Shown: one piece after another, positions 36,415-48,206 of the stretch
Layout: every line of letters starts with the position of its first letter
Position numbering within the stretch: position 1 is the first letter of the stretch
Assembly: GCA_951812925.1 (NCBI GenBank)
Contig: OX638372.1
Location: 1,054,001-1,118,000 of the forward strand
Reading direction: 5' to 3'
DNA length: 64,000 nucleotides
Source of the DNA: Calliopum simillimum
Taxonomy: Eukaryota; Arthropoda; Insecta; Diptera; Lauxaniidae
The notes under the pieces: generated by a model
Told to the model about the DNA's origin: nothing
Database searches by the model: none
Seen by the model: only the letters and a program-made list of their open reading frames with translations
Position numbers and translations under genes: made by a program

Positions 36415-37020
36415 TACCAGAAATGCTCTTTGGATGCGCATCGCTCTCGCATCCAGAAATGCTGTTTGGATGCGCATCGCTCTCGCTACCAGAAATGCTC
36501 TTTGGATGCGCATCGCTCTCGCATTCAGAAATACTCTTTGGATGCTTTTTGGATGAAAATAAAAATATTTAAAAAATTAATTTTTAATTGAAATTTTACG
36601 TCTTTCGCCAACAAAGACACATCAGACTATTATTTTTTTTTTTTTTTTTTGATGTAATTATAATTATTTTTATTTTACTTAATTAATTCTAATTGAAAAA
36701 TTGCAAGTTGGAAACTTTTGTGTTAGGTCTGGGCCGGAGTTGAACCGAGAACCTCACGGTTGCTACAACTCTCAATCGCAGTGCCAGTTGCTAGACCACT
36801 GCTCTATCATCGCGCTCTTACGAAGACGACTTATTGATTTATTTTTTGTACGTTAATACGTGACCGAAAGCGCATCGTTCTCGCTACCAGAAATGCTCTT
36901 TGGATGCGCATCGCTCTCGCATCCAGAATTGCTCTTTGGATGCGCATCGCTCTCGCTACCAGAAATGCTCTTTGGATGCGCATCGCTCTCGCATTTAGAA
37001 ATGCTCTTTGGACTCGCTAC
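36415..37020 (+). repeat. 36-bp minisatellite in two blocks
   Basis: The unit contains GAAATGCTCTTTGGATGCGC followed by ATCGCTCTCGC. Units are at about 36421, 36457, 36493 and 36529, and again at 36891, 36927, 36963 and 36999, exactly 36 bp apart. Variant ends CATCCAG and CTACCAG alternate, implying a 72-bp higher-order unit. Because 36 is divisible by three, each block reads openly (PEMLFGCASLSH and similar), but there is no sign this is a gene. The two blocks are separated by about 330 bp holding a SINE. Confidence 0.9.
36633..36820 (-). mobile_element. tRNA-derived SINE
   Basis: On the minus strand a tRNA-like head has an A-box-like TAGAGCAGTGG (36796-36806) and a B-box GGTTCAACTCC (36736-36746). 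An AT-rich body and an A-tail follow (plus-strand poly-T at 36633-36650). It sits between two blocks of one 36-bp minisatellite and so probably inserted into it. Target duplications are not clear. The internal promoter would be recognised by RNA polymerase III. Confidence 0.65.
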
Positions 37021-40000
37021 CTATAGCGCAGAAAATATGCGCATACAAATCAGCTCTTTGGATGCGAGAAGGACGCGCATCGCTATAGCATCTTGGGGAT
37101 GCGCATCGAAATTTTCTGTTGGGTATGTATGCATTTATTCATGCATGTGTATATGTATGTACATTTGTGTATCCGAATGTGTCCTTGCGTATCTGTTCGA
37201 TTTGTGGTTGGTTTCAAAAATGACATTTACAAGCGAGGAAAACGCAGTTTTTTTTTATTGGCGACCACAAAAGCGACAAAAAACTTCAAAATAAAAAATA
37301 AAATGAAATACAACAGAAAATTGTGATCTGCCGTAGGCTTAAAAAAATTAATTAAAAAACATGCAAATGAGTTGAGCTGCATTGCCATTAGAGGTGGAGC
37401 AAGCATGAAACGCAGTTTGACGTGTGAATAATTTATCACAATTCATTGAATGTTTTAATAGCATTTTTAAAGATATGCACCAGACTTTGTCAAAAAAAAA
37501 AACGTATACCGCATAATTTCAAAATATTCGGAAACACGTCAGATTCGAAATTTCCCCAAAAAAGGAGAGTATTGAGTAGCCATGCCTCTTATTTGATTGC
37601 ACTCAGTGTTTGGTATTCATAATCGATACCTACCTATTAAATTTCATTGAAATGGCTAAGAATCTTGCAAGACGCATCATCTTAAAGCCTACCTGCCCTT
37701 CTAGAGTAAAATTTTAAAAATTTGACCCGTGCATAAAATGCTGTGGCTCCATCTAAAATTAAAAAAAAAAACGATCAACAGAGATTTCAGTTAATTGTGC
37801 GAGTTCGTAAATTTGTTGTTGCCATTGTGTGTTGTTTTTTCTTCTTTTTTTTAGAAAATCTAGAAACCCCTGCGTTAGTTTGATATGAAAAAAACACTCA
37901 GTCTTGTGAGTAAAAAAAAAACAACAACAAGAAAACACACAGTCTTGTGTGTATGAAAAAAAAAGCAACAAAATTTACGTATTTTTTGTTGCTAGTGGCC
38001 GCTTGCATTTCCTCAAAATTTCGCATTTGCCGTTACTCGTGTGTGCGATTTTCATTTTTAATAATTAAATTTTGCTTTGGCACGTGAGATCAAGGGATTT
38101 TCGTATAATGGCACGTTGCGGTGGTACGCGTGGTCAGGTATGCCTTAAAGTATAGAGTAAAAGCAAAGGTTCCTTCCTTTGAAGAATAGAAGTGGGGAAA
38201 ATCCTTTTGAATGGCATATCTCACTATCATCCCTAATTTTTAGCTCTTTTGTCAAGTTTAGTCATCGAAAATAAGGTACCTTTTCCTTTTCGATATAAAA
38301 TTTTTTAAGTCAACTTTGGATCATGTTTCAATCTCAGAATAATTGCTTTCACCTATAACTGCTTAGAAATAAAACCATATTTATTTTGCGCCTTCATAGT
38401 CGGGTAATTGTTGCCAACTCAACTTTCTGTTTGTTATCCTTGTGAGCACAACTTGAACTCGAGCTATAAATTCCACGCAATTGCTCAATTATAAAAGTTT
38501 CTCCTCATACTGCAACTGACTTTGGAAAACTGTGCCGTTGGTCAATAAAAGCATAATTTCGTGGTCAGCACCCTGTAAGGAGTGGCAGCAGCAGTAGAAT
38601 CCTCTGTTGATGAATGGACGCACGTATAAGGATCCTATATATGTATGTACGTACGCATCATAAACATGTGGATTAGTAAAGTTTTTTTATTACGCAAAAA
38701 TGCATTAGCTACATTGAGCTCCGCATCTTTTTATCCTTTATCCTTGATGGTGCTTTAGAACACTTTTTATGTTGCCTATTGCTGAACGATGGCAGTAACA
38801 AAGCTATTAAAAAGTTTTCCACTGAGCTTGTGTGCGTCCATTGAACGCTCAACTTGCGCCAGCGACTGATAGTCACATCAAGTGACCTCTGCGATTTAAT
38901 ATGAAGAAAGTTAGCCAATACACTTTTCATGCCAGTAAGTAATTGAATCAGATTTAAATTTAAGAAAAATTCACATTAAGTGTTCTTTACATGTGGCATT
39001 GAACTCTTTACATAAATGGATCAGTTCAAAGAAAGATTTTAAGGACTTTACCAACAAAACTGTTTGATGTATCATTCATTTTCCAGGTGCAACCTCCTTT
39101 TTGAAACAAAGTTGAAAGTTGGAACCCGCATCCAATTAGAAGTCAAACAGAAGAACCAACAGAAATTGATGCTGCAACACAAAGATGCATTTGACTGAAT
39201 GGATGCTAAGGTCGGCTGGTTGAAGTAGGAGGACTGGGGACGAACTCCTCAATAATTCATTCTGCCAATTGACGTTCGACAAAAGTTTCCTCTTTGCGTG
39301 CGAAATTGCGATTGCAAAGTTTCAGCAACTTTTTCTTTCATCATATTGTTGTCGTTTTTGTTTCTGCAAAAAATCCAATATTTATGACGAAATCATTTTT
39401 TTCATGTTACCAAAAAACAACTACAACCTCGGCAGGAGCAACAAAAACCGAAAATCAAAAAAAAAAAAATCATTTCGAGCGCAGAAACTTTTCATTTCGT
39501 TGTATCCTTTTGAAACAAGCAAGTAGCACTAACGAAATAAAAAAGGGTTCTCTGACTTTTGGATACTGGTCTGTTTTGCATTCAAGATAGTGTGGGTGTT
39601 TAACAGGCACTGTTCACCAAAAGTTGATTTCTAACAAAACTTTTGTAAATAAATAAATGTTGTGTTCTTCTTCCTCTTCCTCATCCTCATCCTTCATTTT
39701 GCTCTTTTCACATTTTGTCGTTGCTTTAAAAAGGAACATGAATAAATTTTTCAATCAACGTCAGTTTGTCTTCCATCGTTGGGTCGGATTTTTTATTTGT
39801 GTGCTTTGGGTTTTCTTTTTTGTTCCTCCATTATAAAGACAAAGAAAAATTTAAAGAAAGTCGAAGAGGAGGAAAACTTTTTGTAGTCATTTAACCCTAC
39901 ATAACATTGGTATCATTGAAAAGTTTAAAGCAAAAACTTTAATGTTGTGGGAGAAAAGTCACAGTTAAATGAAAATGGAAAGCAAAATAAAAAAGTTTTA

Positions 40001-40385
40001 CAATCGAGGATCATAAGAGGAATTTTCTGCATCCAATCTATTGTACATTAATATTTTTTCTTGACTTAGGAACTTAGGCTGGTCTTGGCCAGAGATAACG
40101 TTGTTTCTATACACAAATTATTATTTTCTATAAAGTTCTCGGATACCGATCCCTAGTTGGTCTAAATTCTGATTTAAGTCAAACTTATTTACATATACAT
40201 TTTAAAATTTTCGAGCTTAAAAGGTCATGTTGGATGGTCTTCAAATGGCTCCAAAGGTCGAAAAAATGTTCCCAGTATTTTTCAGATTTTTATGTTGTGC
40301 CCTGATTTGTATTTTGTAAATATGACCGTCAGTCTGTTTACGTTACGATTAAATCAAGGGTATCATTGAATAACAAAACTAACCC
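37021..40385. other. Non-coding stretch
   Basis: No gene or bounded element recognised. Open frames are short and several come from poly-T or K-rich low-complexity sequence. Confidence 0.5.
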
Positions 40386-40718
40386 AACAACAACCACAAT
40401 ATTTCAATATCTTGTAAGTTTTTCGGAACTACAACAATCACAAAAAATATTTTGTAGTTTGTTTTGACTCGTTAAAATTTTCCGGAATTAAAACACCCAT
40501 GAAAAATTGTTTTTTTTTCATACCACAACTGATGATCCACTACTTTGTATTAAAAAAAAAAGAGCAAAAACAATTATTCGTGGATGTTGTTTAGTTCCAA
40601 GAAATTTTGAAACATTATGTTTCTTATAGACGAGTCAAAAAAAAACAAAAAATATTTTTTGTGATTGTTGCAGTTTCGAGAAATTTCAAAATATTGAATT
40701 TTTGTGGTTGTTGTAGAC
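40386..40718. repeat. Inverted repeat, ~85-bp arms
   Basis: The left arm (about 40386-40470) contains CAACAATCACAAAAAATATT and TTTTGACTCG. The right arm (about 40631-40718) contains the inverses CGAGTCAAAA and AATATTTTTTGTGATTGTTG. The spacer is about 160 bp. A degenerate third piece (GTTGTTGTAGACGAGCC) ends the right arm. Confidence 0.7.
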
Positions 40719-42013
40719 GAGCCAAAGTTCTTCGCTGACTGCGCTTGGCTCAGTGTTTTTGAAACGCTGACTCTCTTGCTTAAAAAAAAAACCATGTGAA
40801 ATTTACACATATTCTGTGTAAAAAGGGAGCCAGATAATATTGTGTAAAAAAATTTCATTCGGTGTAAAATTCTCTTAAAAGTTTTTGAATCGTGAGGGAA
40901 TCTAACACATTGTTGAGTGAAATTTTTAACAGTCATGTGTTTCTCCATTTTTACATATAATGTGTGAAATTTGACACAACTATATTTAGAGTGTAGACGC
41001 ATGAAATTTGGCACAAATAATATTAATGGTAGTAGTCAGCTTGTGATTGAAAATGGGTGGTATAGGTAAATGTTCACGCCAACCTACAATTGAAACATTG
41101 TTTGCATATACATTTTTCCGTATGGCCAAAATCATAATTTTAAAGACAGACGGACAAATTTGTAGGAACCAACGATCACCGGAAAATTAAAAAAATTTAC
41201 CAAGTTATGACGTTGAAAAATCCTTTTTTTCAGTTTTCCGAAAGTTTAATGGTGTCGGCTTTCGCCGTTTTAACATTTTCTGATTCATTTAATTATAAGC
41301 TTTTTTAATTGAACTTAGGCTTTAAGCTAAATAGGTTATTAGGTTAACAGTTATAGTAGCTTCACTTTATTATTGCTGGTAAAATCCCACTTCCTCTTTC
41401 ATGATATTCAAAATATGTGAATGCGAAATTTCTTTATTTCAAAAGTGGCAATTTATTCAAAACCAAATACTCGTAGGTATATTTTATTTAGTAGTGCTTG
41501 ACAATGTCGACTGCAATTTTCTTGCAAAGCATTACCACGAATACATTTTTCCTTCTTCTCCCCCTCCCGCTCTCCTCATAATTACACTAGCAACATTACG
41601 TATTATGACTACGATTGCAGGCTGCAACAGTAGAAACACCAAGTGCACGTGCTATATACACAGACGAGGCTAATAAATCAGAGCGTAAATTACTTCATAA
41701 AAAGCTTCAGTTTTAAATTCGCATTTCACGTGCTGCATGCCACACTGCCACATTTAGTCATGCAACATGAAAGAATTGCAACAAGAGCCAGGGTACCGGT
41801 AACAATACTACACATGCAATATGTACTTCATAAAACTATTTAAATTATAAAGAAAGGATCGCTATGAGGACGACGGATAACGGGCAGTCATAAGTATTGA
41901 AAGCAGCAGTTTAACGAGATGCATACATCGGCTGTTATTGCAGAATGGTGACGCATGCGACACTAAATAAAAAAAAAAACTAGTAAGGGTGTAGCCTTTG
42001 GCCTGGCAAAAAA
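40719..42013. other. Non-coding stretch with TGTGTAAA/TTTCACACA motifs
   Basis: Several variants of GTGTAAAA and GTGAAATTT occur at about 40795-40985 in both orientations. No gene is seen. Confidence 0.45.
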
Positions 42014-42385
42014 TTAAATACCCTACACTGCAGTATTTTTAAAATTTCGCTTATATGGTGCCACGCCCTCTTTTCCGAGTTCACTCAGTTTTTGCTCAGA
42101 GCTTGCATTTATAGTTCTTAGTGTCTGAGTTAAATTTAGTTGGATTATCTCAAAAAACGTTTTCAGCATAGCGTTCTGAAACTTTTGCTTATATGGGAGG
42201 CGCCAAGCCCTCTTATTCAAATTTGTTCAGTTTTTTTCTGAAATTGCGCTTACAATTCGTAGTATTTATGTGTATGTGAAAAATACTCCTAAAGTTGCAT
42301 TTTGAATATATTTTTTGTATGGGCGGTAGACGTGTCCGTTGACCGATTTCGCTCATTTTTAATCCCGCGAGCTATCTTTGACGAC
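42014..42385 (+). mobile_element. Second INE/DINE-like element, shortened
   Basis: It starts with AAATACCCTACACTGCAGTA, as at 1873. Two units of about 141 bp follow, anchored by GCCACGCCCTC near 42060 and the variant GCCAAGCCCTC near 42202. It then shares the block around GTATGGGCGGTAG and CGTGTCCGTTGACCGATTTC with 2437-2470. The downstream microsatellite half of the 1.9-kb copy is missing. Confidence 0.65.
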
Positions 42386-42998
42386 GGAGGCAGTGTATCA
42401 AATTTCATTGAATTTTCTTGCCCGATTATAATTCTCAATATGACTATGTCACCTACTGCTTAAATAATTCCTGCTCGATAGCCGAATCGGTTATTTATAA
42501 TAGAGTAAATACTACTGACATTCCATAATGGGATGTAACGACGTACTGAGGTGTCTTTGGACATTTTGGTATATTTATTTTGAAAATGAAATGACATTTC
42601 TTGCAAAGGGCTGCGTTAAACATAAATGAGTTTAATAAATTTTTGATGAACAATTCAAATTGAATTGAATTGAACTCAAATGAGCATATTCACTTTTTTG
42701 ATAAACAATGACATTATTACTTTATATCATAAAAATTATGGTTAAGCTGAAAATCGCACCCAAAATTGATCGGTTTGGGATTGTTTTCAGCTCAAAATTC
42801 TCTCCATGCATGAAAGTACCCATTATAACAACTTGGAATTCAAAAAAGGCAAATTCCGAAATCGTGGCTGATCGTCTTTTCTAAATATCGCAAAAATACA
42901 AAGGTATTCCATTAAAAAAAGAACGGAAAAAGTAATAACTAAAAAAATAAAACTAAGAAACAATGCAACGTTCATCCGAAAATCCTGATAAAATAATT
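42386..42998. other. Non-coding spacer
   Basis: Nothing recognised in this stretch. Confidence 0.5.
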
Positions 42999-43007
42999 GA
43001 AAACTCT

Positions 43008-43559
43008 GGTGCCGTGACATAATCCCCACGGACATAATCCCCATTCACGATATGGGGATTATGTCCGCAAGTTATTCGGACATAATCCCCATTTTTTCAA
43101 TGGGGATTATGTCCGCAAGTATTTCGGACATAATCCCCAGGAAAAAACGGACATAGTCCCCATAACGATATTTTGTTATTGACCACAGAAGCAGCTCAGG
43201 ATTTACAACTCCCAAAAATTCCACAGTAATTTTACATAAGGGTAGGGGTAAGTGGGCGGCCTGCGGCCGCAGCTCAGGATTTAAAACTCCCAAAAGTCCA
43301 ACACCGGCTTCGCGGCGGCCTTCGGCCGCGGATCAGTCTATAACATCCAACACTATATAAATTTTTTAAATGGATTATTGCAAAAATTTTGTTCAATCTT
43401 AATTAAATTTTTCGGACATAACCCCCATTGGGATTATGTCCGAAAAATTTGCGGACATAACCCCCATGGCCAAAATGGGGATTATGACCGAAAAATTTTC
43501 GGACATAATCCCCATTTACGAAATGGGGATTATATCCGTTGGGATTATGTCCGGTAACC
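43008..43559. mobile_element. 552-bp TIR element built of GGACATAATCCCC palindromes
   Basis: It is flanked by the perfect 9-bp duplication GAAAACTCT (42999-43007 and 43560-43568). The ends GGTGCCGTGACATAATCCCC and, inverted, GGTTACCGGACATAATCCC continue as similar arms of roughly 60 bp. Fourteen copies of GGACATAATCCCC or one- to two-base variants lie in alternating orientation, seven in the left arm (43015 to about 43166) and seven in the right (about 43412-43554). Neighbouring copies pair as hairpins with short AT-rich loops. The centre has two identical GCGGCC-N3-GGCCGC hairpins and a 78-bp-spaced direct repeat. No gene. A 9-bp TSD and long TIRs fit a non-autonomous Mutator-like element. 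Confidence 0.85.
43191..43329. repeat. Central direct repeats and GC hairpins of the 552-bp element
   Basis: GCAGCTCAGGATTTAMAACT (M = A or C) occurs at 43191 and 43269. Hairpins GCGGCC-TGC-GGCCGC (43256-43270) and GCGGCC-TTC-GGCCGC (43315-43329) have identical 6-bp stems and are very GC-rich against an AT-rich background. Confidence 0.85.
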
Positions 43560-43568
43560 GAAAACTCT

Positions 43569-45300
43569 TACCTTCTTCTTCAAAACCTAGTTCGAATAAA
43601 GGTGATTTGCTCAGATATAGTTAAAATTTAAAATTGTGCAAAAAATACGTTTTTGAGAAAAATAAAGTAACAGAATCGTTTAAATTTGGTTTTTTAATGG
43701 GTTTATTTTCTAGTTATATTTCTCCAAGTTTAGTAAAACAGTCTTTTTTGCTTTTATAGTTAAGAATTTCTCAAAAACCATACGAGATAAAGCAAAACAC
43801 ATCACAGATAACTATTACTGTATTCTTTTTTTTAGTTCAAGCTACGAAGCTACGACTTAGGGGTTTGAACTTTTTTGATCTTAAAACAAGTACAAATGAA
43901 AACCCGAAATCCAATTTCTGATCCATTTTCATCCCACCTGGCGACTCCTCAAGACAACCGTGAATATTTATTACCAGATTTACAAAAGGTTTTAATGTTA
44001 TGAATCAAAAGAGACATTTTAGTAAATAAAAAATAATAAGACATTTTCGAATTATCTACTTTAGTTAAGCACTTGTTTTTCAATAAAATGTCAGCATTTT
44101 TCGTGATACTTCTGCTTTTCATGATAATTAAGTTCAAGTACCAATGCGTTACATTTTTCTAGAAGAGCAAGATCTAACTTCTAAAATCGTGAAAATATGT
44201 TCTTTATTATTTGACATGTAAGTATAATGGTTGTAAATAAGAAATTTTTCTGGTCATTTTCAAAAACCACACCTCATTTCTGATACGAGCACTTTCACTC
44301 AAACGAAATCGAAATTATTAAATAGCCAGTAAACTTTAGGCAAATGTATATAGCTTCACAGATGTTCCTAATTTAAATAAAATTAAGTTTCATTCATGAA
44401 AAAAAGGTTTTCTTCGTGCGCTTATCTTTTCGACTTCCTGCAGAGTTAGACGCCATATCGGCTCATAATATTTGGACGGTTCATTTATCTGTCATGTCCA
44501 CTAATGCGCATCTCAAAAAGAATGAAATTGTCGTCCACTTACTGCGGCTCACGAAAAAAAATAAAAGGAGAAGATGCCGCGGGCAACTTCTTCCAAGATA
44601 AAGTTAAAAATGTTTATTCACATTTTCCTAACAATAAGAAACAAGAAATGCCAGCGAGCGAGGAAAATAAACGGCAAAAAAAGTGAAAATTTCTGCAGGC
44701 GTTTGACTTCGCTATCAATGGCCGTGGCAGCTTTGAGACGCTCAAATGGGGTGGTTTGAGTGGCGCTGAATGCTGAACAAACAATGAAAAGCGCCTCACG
44801 TAGCCATCGTTCGAGGCACAGCGAGCGAAGCGAATGGCGTCATAAATTATTCATATCTAGAGGTGTTTGAGGTAACAAAGTTCGTTTTTCTTCGCCGACT
44901 TCGCAGTTGCCATGGCTTAATGTGGCTGGAATTAATGACGCATCTTGCTGATGATAATGTTGCCTACGAGTACACTGGTACTCCTCTTCATTTCATTCAG
45001 TATTCTACTTAATGCTAAAGCTGCACTCCTTGTCCTTGATAAACTGACAAAAGAAGAAAAATCAAAATGAAGCAGAGTCCTTGCTGGCACTGCAATAAAA
45101 CTAACAAAGTCCAACAACAAATAATTTATGCTACTTCTCTTGGCTGGTTGCTGAAATTTCGAAACATTTTTGAAATTTTAAGGGCCCTGAAATTGTATGA
45201 ATTATAAATCAGCACGAAAGCTGAAAGGACATGCAATTTGTCATTTGGATATGGTGCCATAATTAAAAATGTTGATAATAATTCATAGTCACACAAAATC
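43569..45300. other. Non-coding stretch before the LTR element
   Basis: No gene recognised. Short overlapping open frames at 44400-44800 on both strands lack family features. Confidence 0.5.
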
Positions 45301-45304
45301 AGAC
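45301..45304. other. 4-bp target-site duplication (AGAC), left
   Basis: AGAC immediately before the 5' LTR is repeated at 57146-57149 immediately after the 3' LTR. A 4- to 5-bp duplication is usual for Ty3/gypsy integrases. Confidence 0.9.
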
Positions 45305-48171
45305 TGTAGTGGCGCTTGTAGCTAAATAATTTTGAATTTTCACAATTTTTTTTAAAGTAGATTTATACGGAAATCTTCCAATTTTGTAGGCTATTTTTGC
45401 ATTTTTTTTATTTTTTTCATTTCATTGTATTTTTTCCTGATTACTTTATTGTATTCAGATTACAAAAATTCCTACTATGTCAGTCCTCTAGTTGTCAATA
45501 AAACATTGTTGCAATTTATTAAGCCGCTGTACTTAACTTTTAACCTAATATCACTAACACAGTTACCAAGTTCTTTTTTATGTTTCGTTAAAAATCGAAT
45601 GATTCTACAGTTTTAAAAATTTTTCCGACCTTTGTAAGTTACTAAGGTGATTTTGATCGTTCTTTCCTGATACAGTCATCGCCTGAGTCGGAGTGATAGT
45701 TTTCAAGCGCTAATTTAAAATTTTATTAAGTATTAAAAAAAAAACATAACTCAATTTATTAAAGTTTTAAAGAAAAAATATATTGAAATTTGCAATAAAA
45801 ATTGCATTTTGCTTAATTTTGGCTTATTAAATTTAAGCTACATAATTTTTAAATTGAGTTTCATTCGGAATTTCTTTTACATAATTGCAAATTACTTATA
45901 TTTATGAGTTTTGCAAATTCGAGTATCAAGATTTTCATTGGAAAAAAAAAATCTACAATAAAATGTGCCAATTCCTATAAAGGGTAAGAATTTTGCATTA
46001 ATCAAAGAAATTGACATGAGTGTAATACATTAAAATTATTGTATGTAGATTTGGCACAAAATAAACCATTGCAAATCATGATCAAAAGAGGATTTGGTAA
46101 ACGAGAGTTAAATCAGCAAGTTTTTTTCTGAGTACTCTAGCATGATTTTTGCTTGTCTGAGTAAGACGTTCAACACCAGCTCTTAACGACCAACCATCAT
46201 AAAAACAGTTTTTCGGAGAAACCGACGCATTCGGACGCGTAAAACAATCGCCTTAAAAATCATTTAATTTCTTGAAAAAAAGAAAAAAAAACAGTAAAAT
46301 ATGTGTTAATTTCAATAGGAAAAAATTAGCTAAGGCAAAATTTCTAAAAGAGAAAAATAAACATTCTAAAGCCATTCAAAAACAAACAAACATATAGAAG
46401 AAGAAATGCTAGAAAATTAGTGATTAAAAAAGTGACTCTAAATTTCATAAAAATGCTTGGTTTTAGTTAAAAAAAAAACAATTACAAAGTTCAAATAAAG
46501 TTAAAGTAAATAATAAATAAGGTATTGCAAAATTGGAAAAAATATAGTGCTAGAAAAAGGCTAGTTTAAATTACAGTGCATTAAAAATAAAAGAATTTGG
46601 TTTAAAGTTTGAAAGATGTCTAAAATAAAGTAAACTTAAAAATAAGTAAAATTAAATTAACTAGAAAATAGGAAAAATTAAGTGAATTTTCTTAAAACTA
46701 ATTTCATATATATATATATATATACATCAATATGTATATACATATATTTTATTGAGTGCATAAAAAAAAAAAAATATAAAACCCGTAATCCAGTGCAAAA
46801 GTTATATAGAAAAAAATAAACAGCAATGTGTATAACATTTTACAGCTATGTCAGAAATCGCATGCTATAATTTGTTACCAACATTGGCTGTAGAGTGTTA
46901 AATTTGTAAAGTGTCTTGGCTTAGCAACATCGCTCTTGCATCAATTGTTGTATTAGCAACATTTTATTTACATAGAGTTTAGATACATTTTCGGATATTA
47001 ATTTTTAACATACGAAGATAACAACAAATTGTGACTCTCTTTTTTTTTGTAACTGAGAGATGTTGCTGATCAAGGTGTTTCACAGGTTCATAATGTTGCT
47101 AACGCTCACAAAGAATTTTTGGGTTATTTGATTTTCTCAATTGCTTTTATGCTATGTTTTTTTGTTGTTTTGGAGCATCGTTACTACCACCGTACAAAGA
47201 AAGATCTTTCTTCGTGGGAACTAATCATCGCTGCTGTCAAGTAAGTTTGCTCTCTCTTTCAGTTTTGTTTCAAGCAATAAAAATTCTTTTTGTGAGTAAA
47301 AAAACAAATGTAAAATATTGGCAATATGCACTACAAGAAAAATAATAGTAAGTTTTTTTATTTAACAATTTTGCACACTCAACATTTCTTTTAAAATAAT
47401 TAAATTTAAATTTTGATTTAGTATTAGAAATAAAGTAAATATATATAATATTGAGATTTAAGAAATTAAAACAAAAAAAAAAAAAAAAAAAAAAAAGAAG
47501 TATTAAGTCAAGCAAAAATCCAACTTTTGATTTTGTCTAATTCATATTTTTTAATTAAATTTTCTATGCACATGGAAAAAAAAAAAACAAAGATTAATAT
47601 GTACAATTTAGAATTAAAAGATTTTGGAAATTTAGATTTTGAATTCTTGAATTTGCTAAGCACTATTTTTACGTTTAGATTAAACACATGAAATTTATAA
47701 CTTTTTGAATACTATATGGTTATTTACAAAAATTTATTTTTGAATAATTTTTAATAAATTTTCGATTTATAATGTCGGCTTAAATATCTCTTTTTTGATT
47801 TCTATCTACAAAATGTCGTAAAGTTGTTGTTGTAGTTGTAATTTAGGGATCACTTTGAAAGTTTTCTTTTCGAGTTATAGACTAAGTGATCATGGTTGGG
47901 TGGGTTTATGTGGCAGCAAAGACCATTTATATGCAGTCACCATTCCAATCAACAGTTTTCTTTCTTTTCAATCCACCTCCACTTTCTTTGCCTCTTATGA
48001 TGCACGTTATATTTAAATAGTTTTTGTTTGTAGTAACGTTACTACCCCAGGTGAAAGGATGCAAGAACTACCACCCCATTAGCCGACGAGCCGAGCTGGA
48101 TTTTAATACGTGCATCCGCTTCCTTTCTTGCCTGCACAGACAGTTCAACATTCATACCGTTGCATGCTACA
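45305..48171 (+). repeat. 5' LTR (2867 bp)
   Basis: It begins TGTAG and ends CTACA, a perfect terminal inversion. It matches 54277-57145. The visible differences are two A-run lengths (about 45737 and 45943), accounting for the 2-bp length difference. A TA-rich run at about 46706-46725 could hold promoter sequence, but no start site can be named. TTAGCAACAT-type motifs cluster at 46921-47102 and a perfect 16-bp palindrome GTAGTAACGTTACTAC lies at 48030-48045. Confidence 0.97.
46921..47102. promoter_or_regulatory. Repeated AGCAACAT motif in the LTR
   Basis: TTAGCAACAT occurs at 46921 and 46953, and its inverse (ATGTTGCT) at 47060 and 47093, an opposed 2+2 arrangement. Repeated short motifs in an LTR are candidate factor-binding sites; the function is inferred. 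The 3' LTR has the same set. Confidence 0.4.
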
Positions 48172-48188
48172 GATATATAAATTATTTT

Positions 48189-48206
48189 TGGCGCCCAACG
48201 TGGGGC
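48189..48206 (+). promoter_or_regulatory. Primer-binding site, tRNA-Lys type
   Basis: TGGCGCCCAACGTGGGGC is the sequence I know as the retroviral primer site for tRNA-Lys1,2. It starts 17 nt after the LTR end, farther than the usual 0-10 nt. Minus-strand DNA synthesis would start here. Confidence 0.85.

Noticed and set aside
43008..43559. CRISPR-like array
   Set aside because: The repeats alternate in orientation, the spacers are tiny and non-unique, they lie in TIR arms flanked by a 9-bp duplication, and the sequence is eukaryotic.
47154..47515. Small open frames inside the LTRs (also the copy at 56128-56489)
   Set aside because: Duplicated simply because the LTR is duplicated; short and low-complexity, with no evidence of an LTR-encoded protein.
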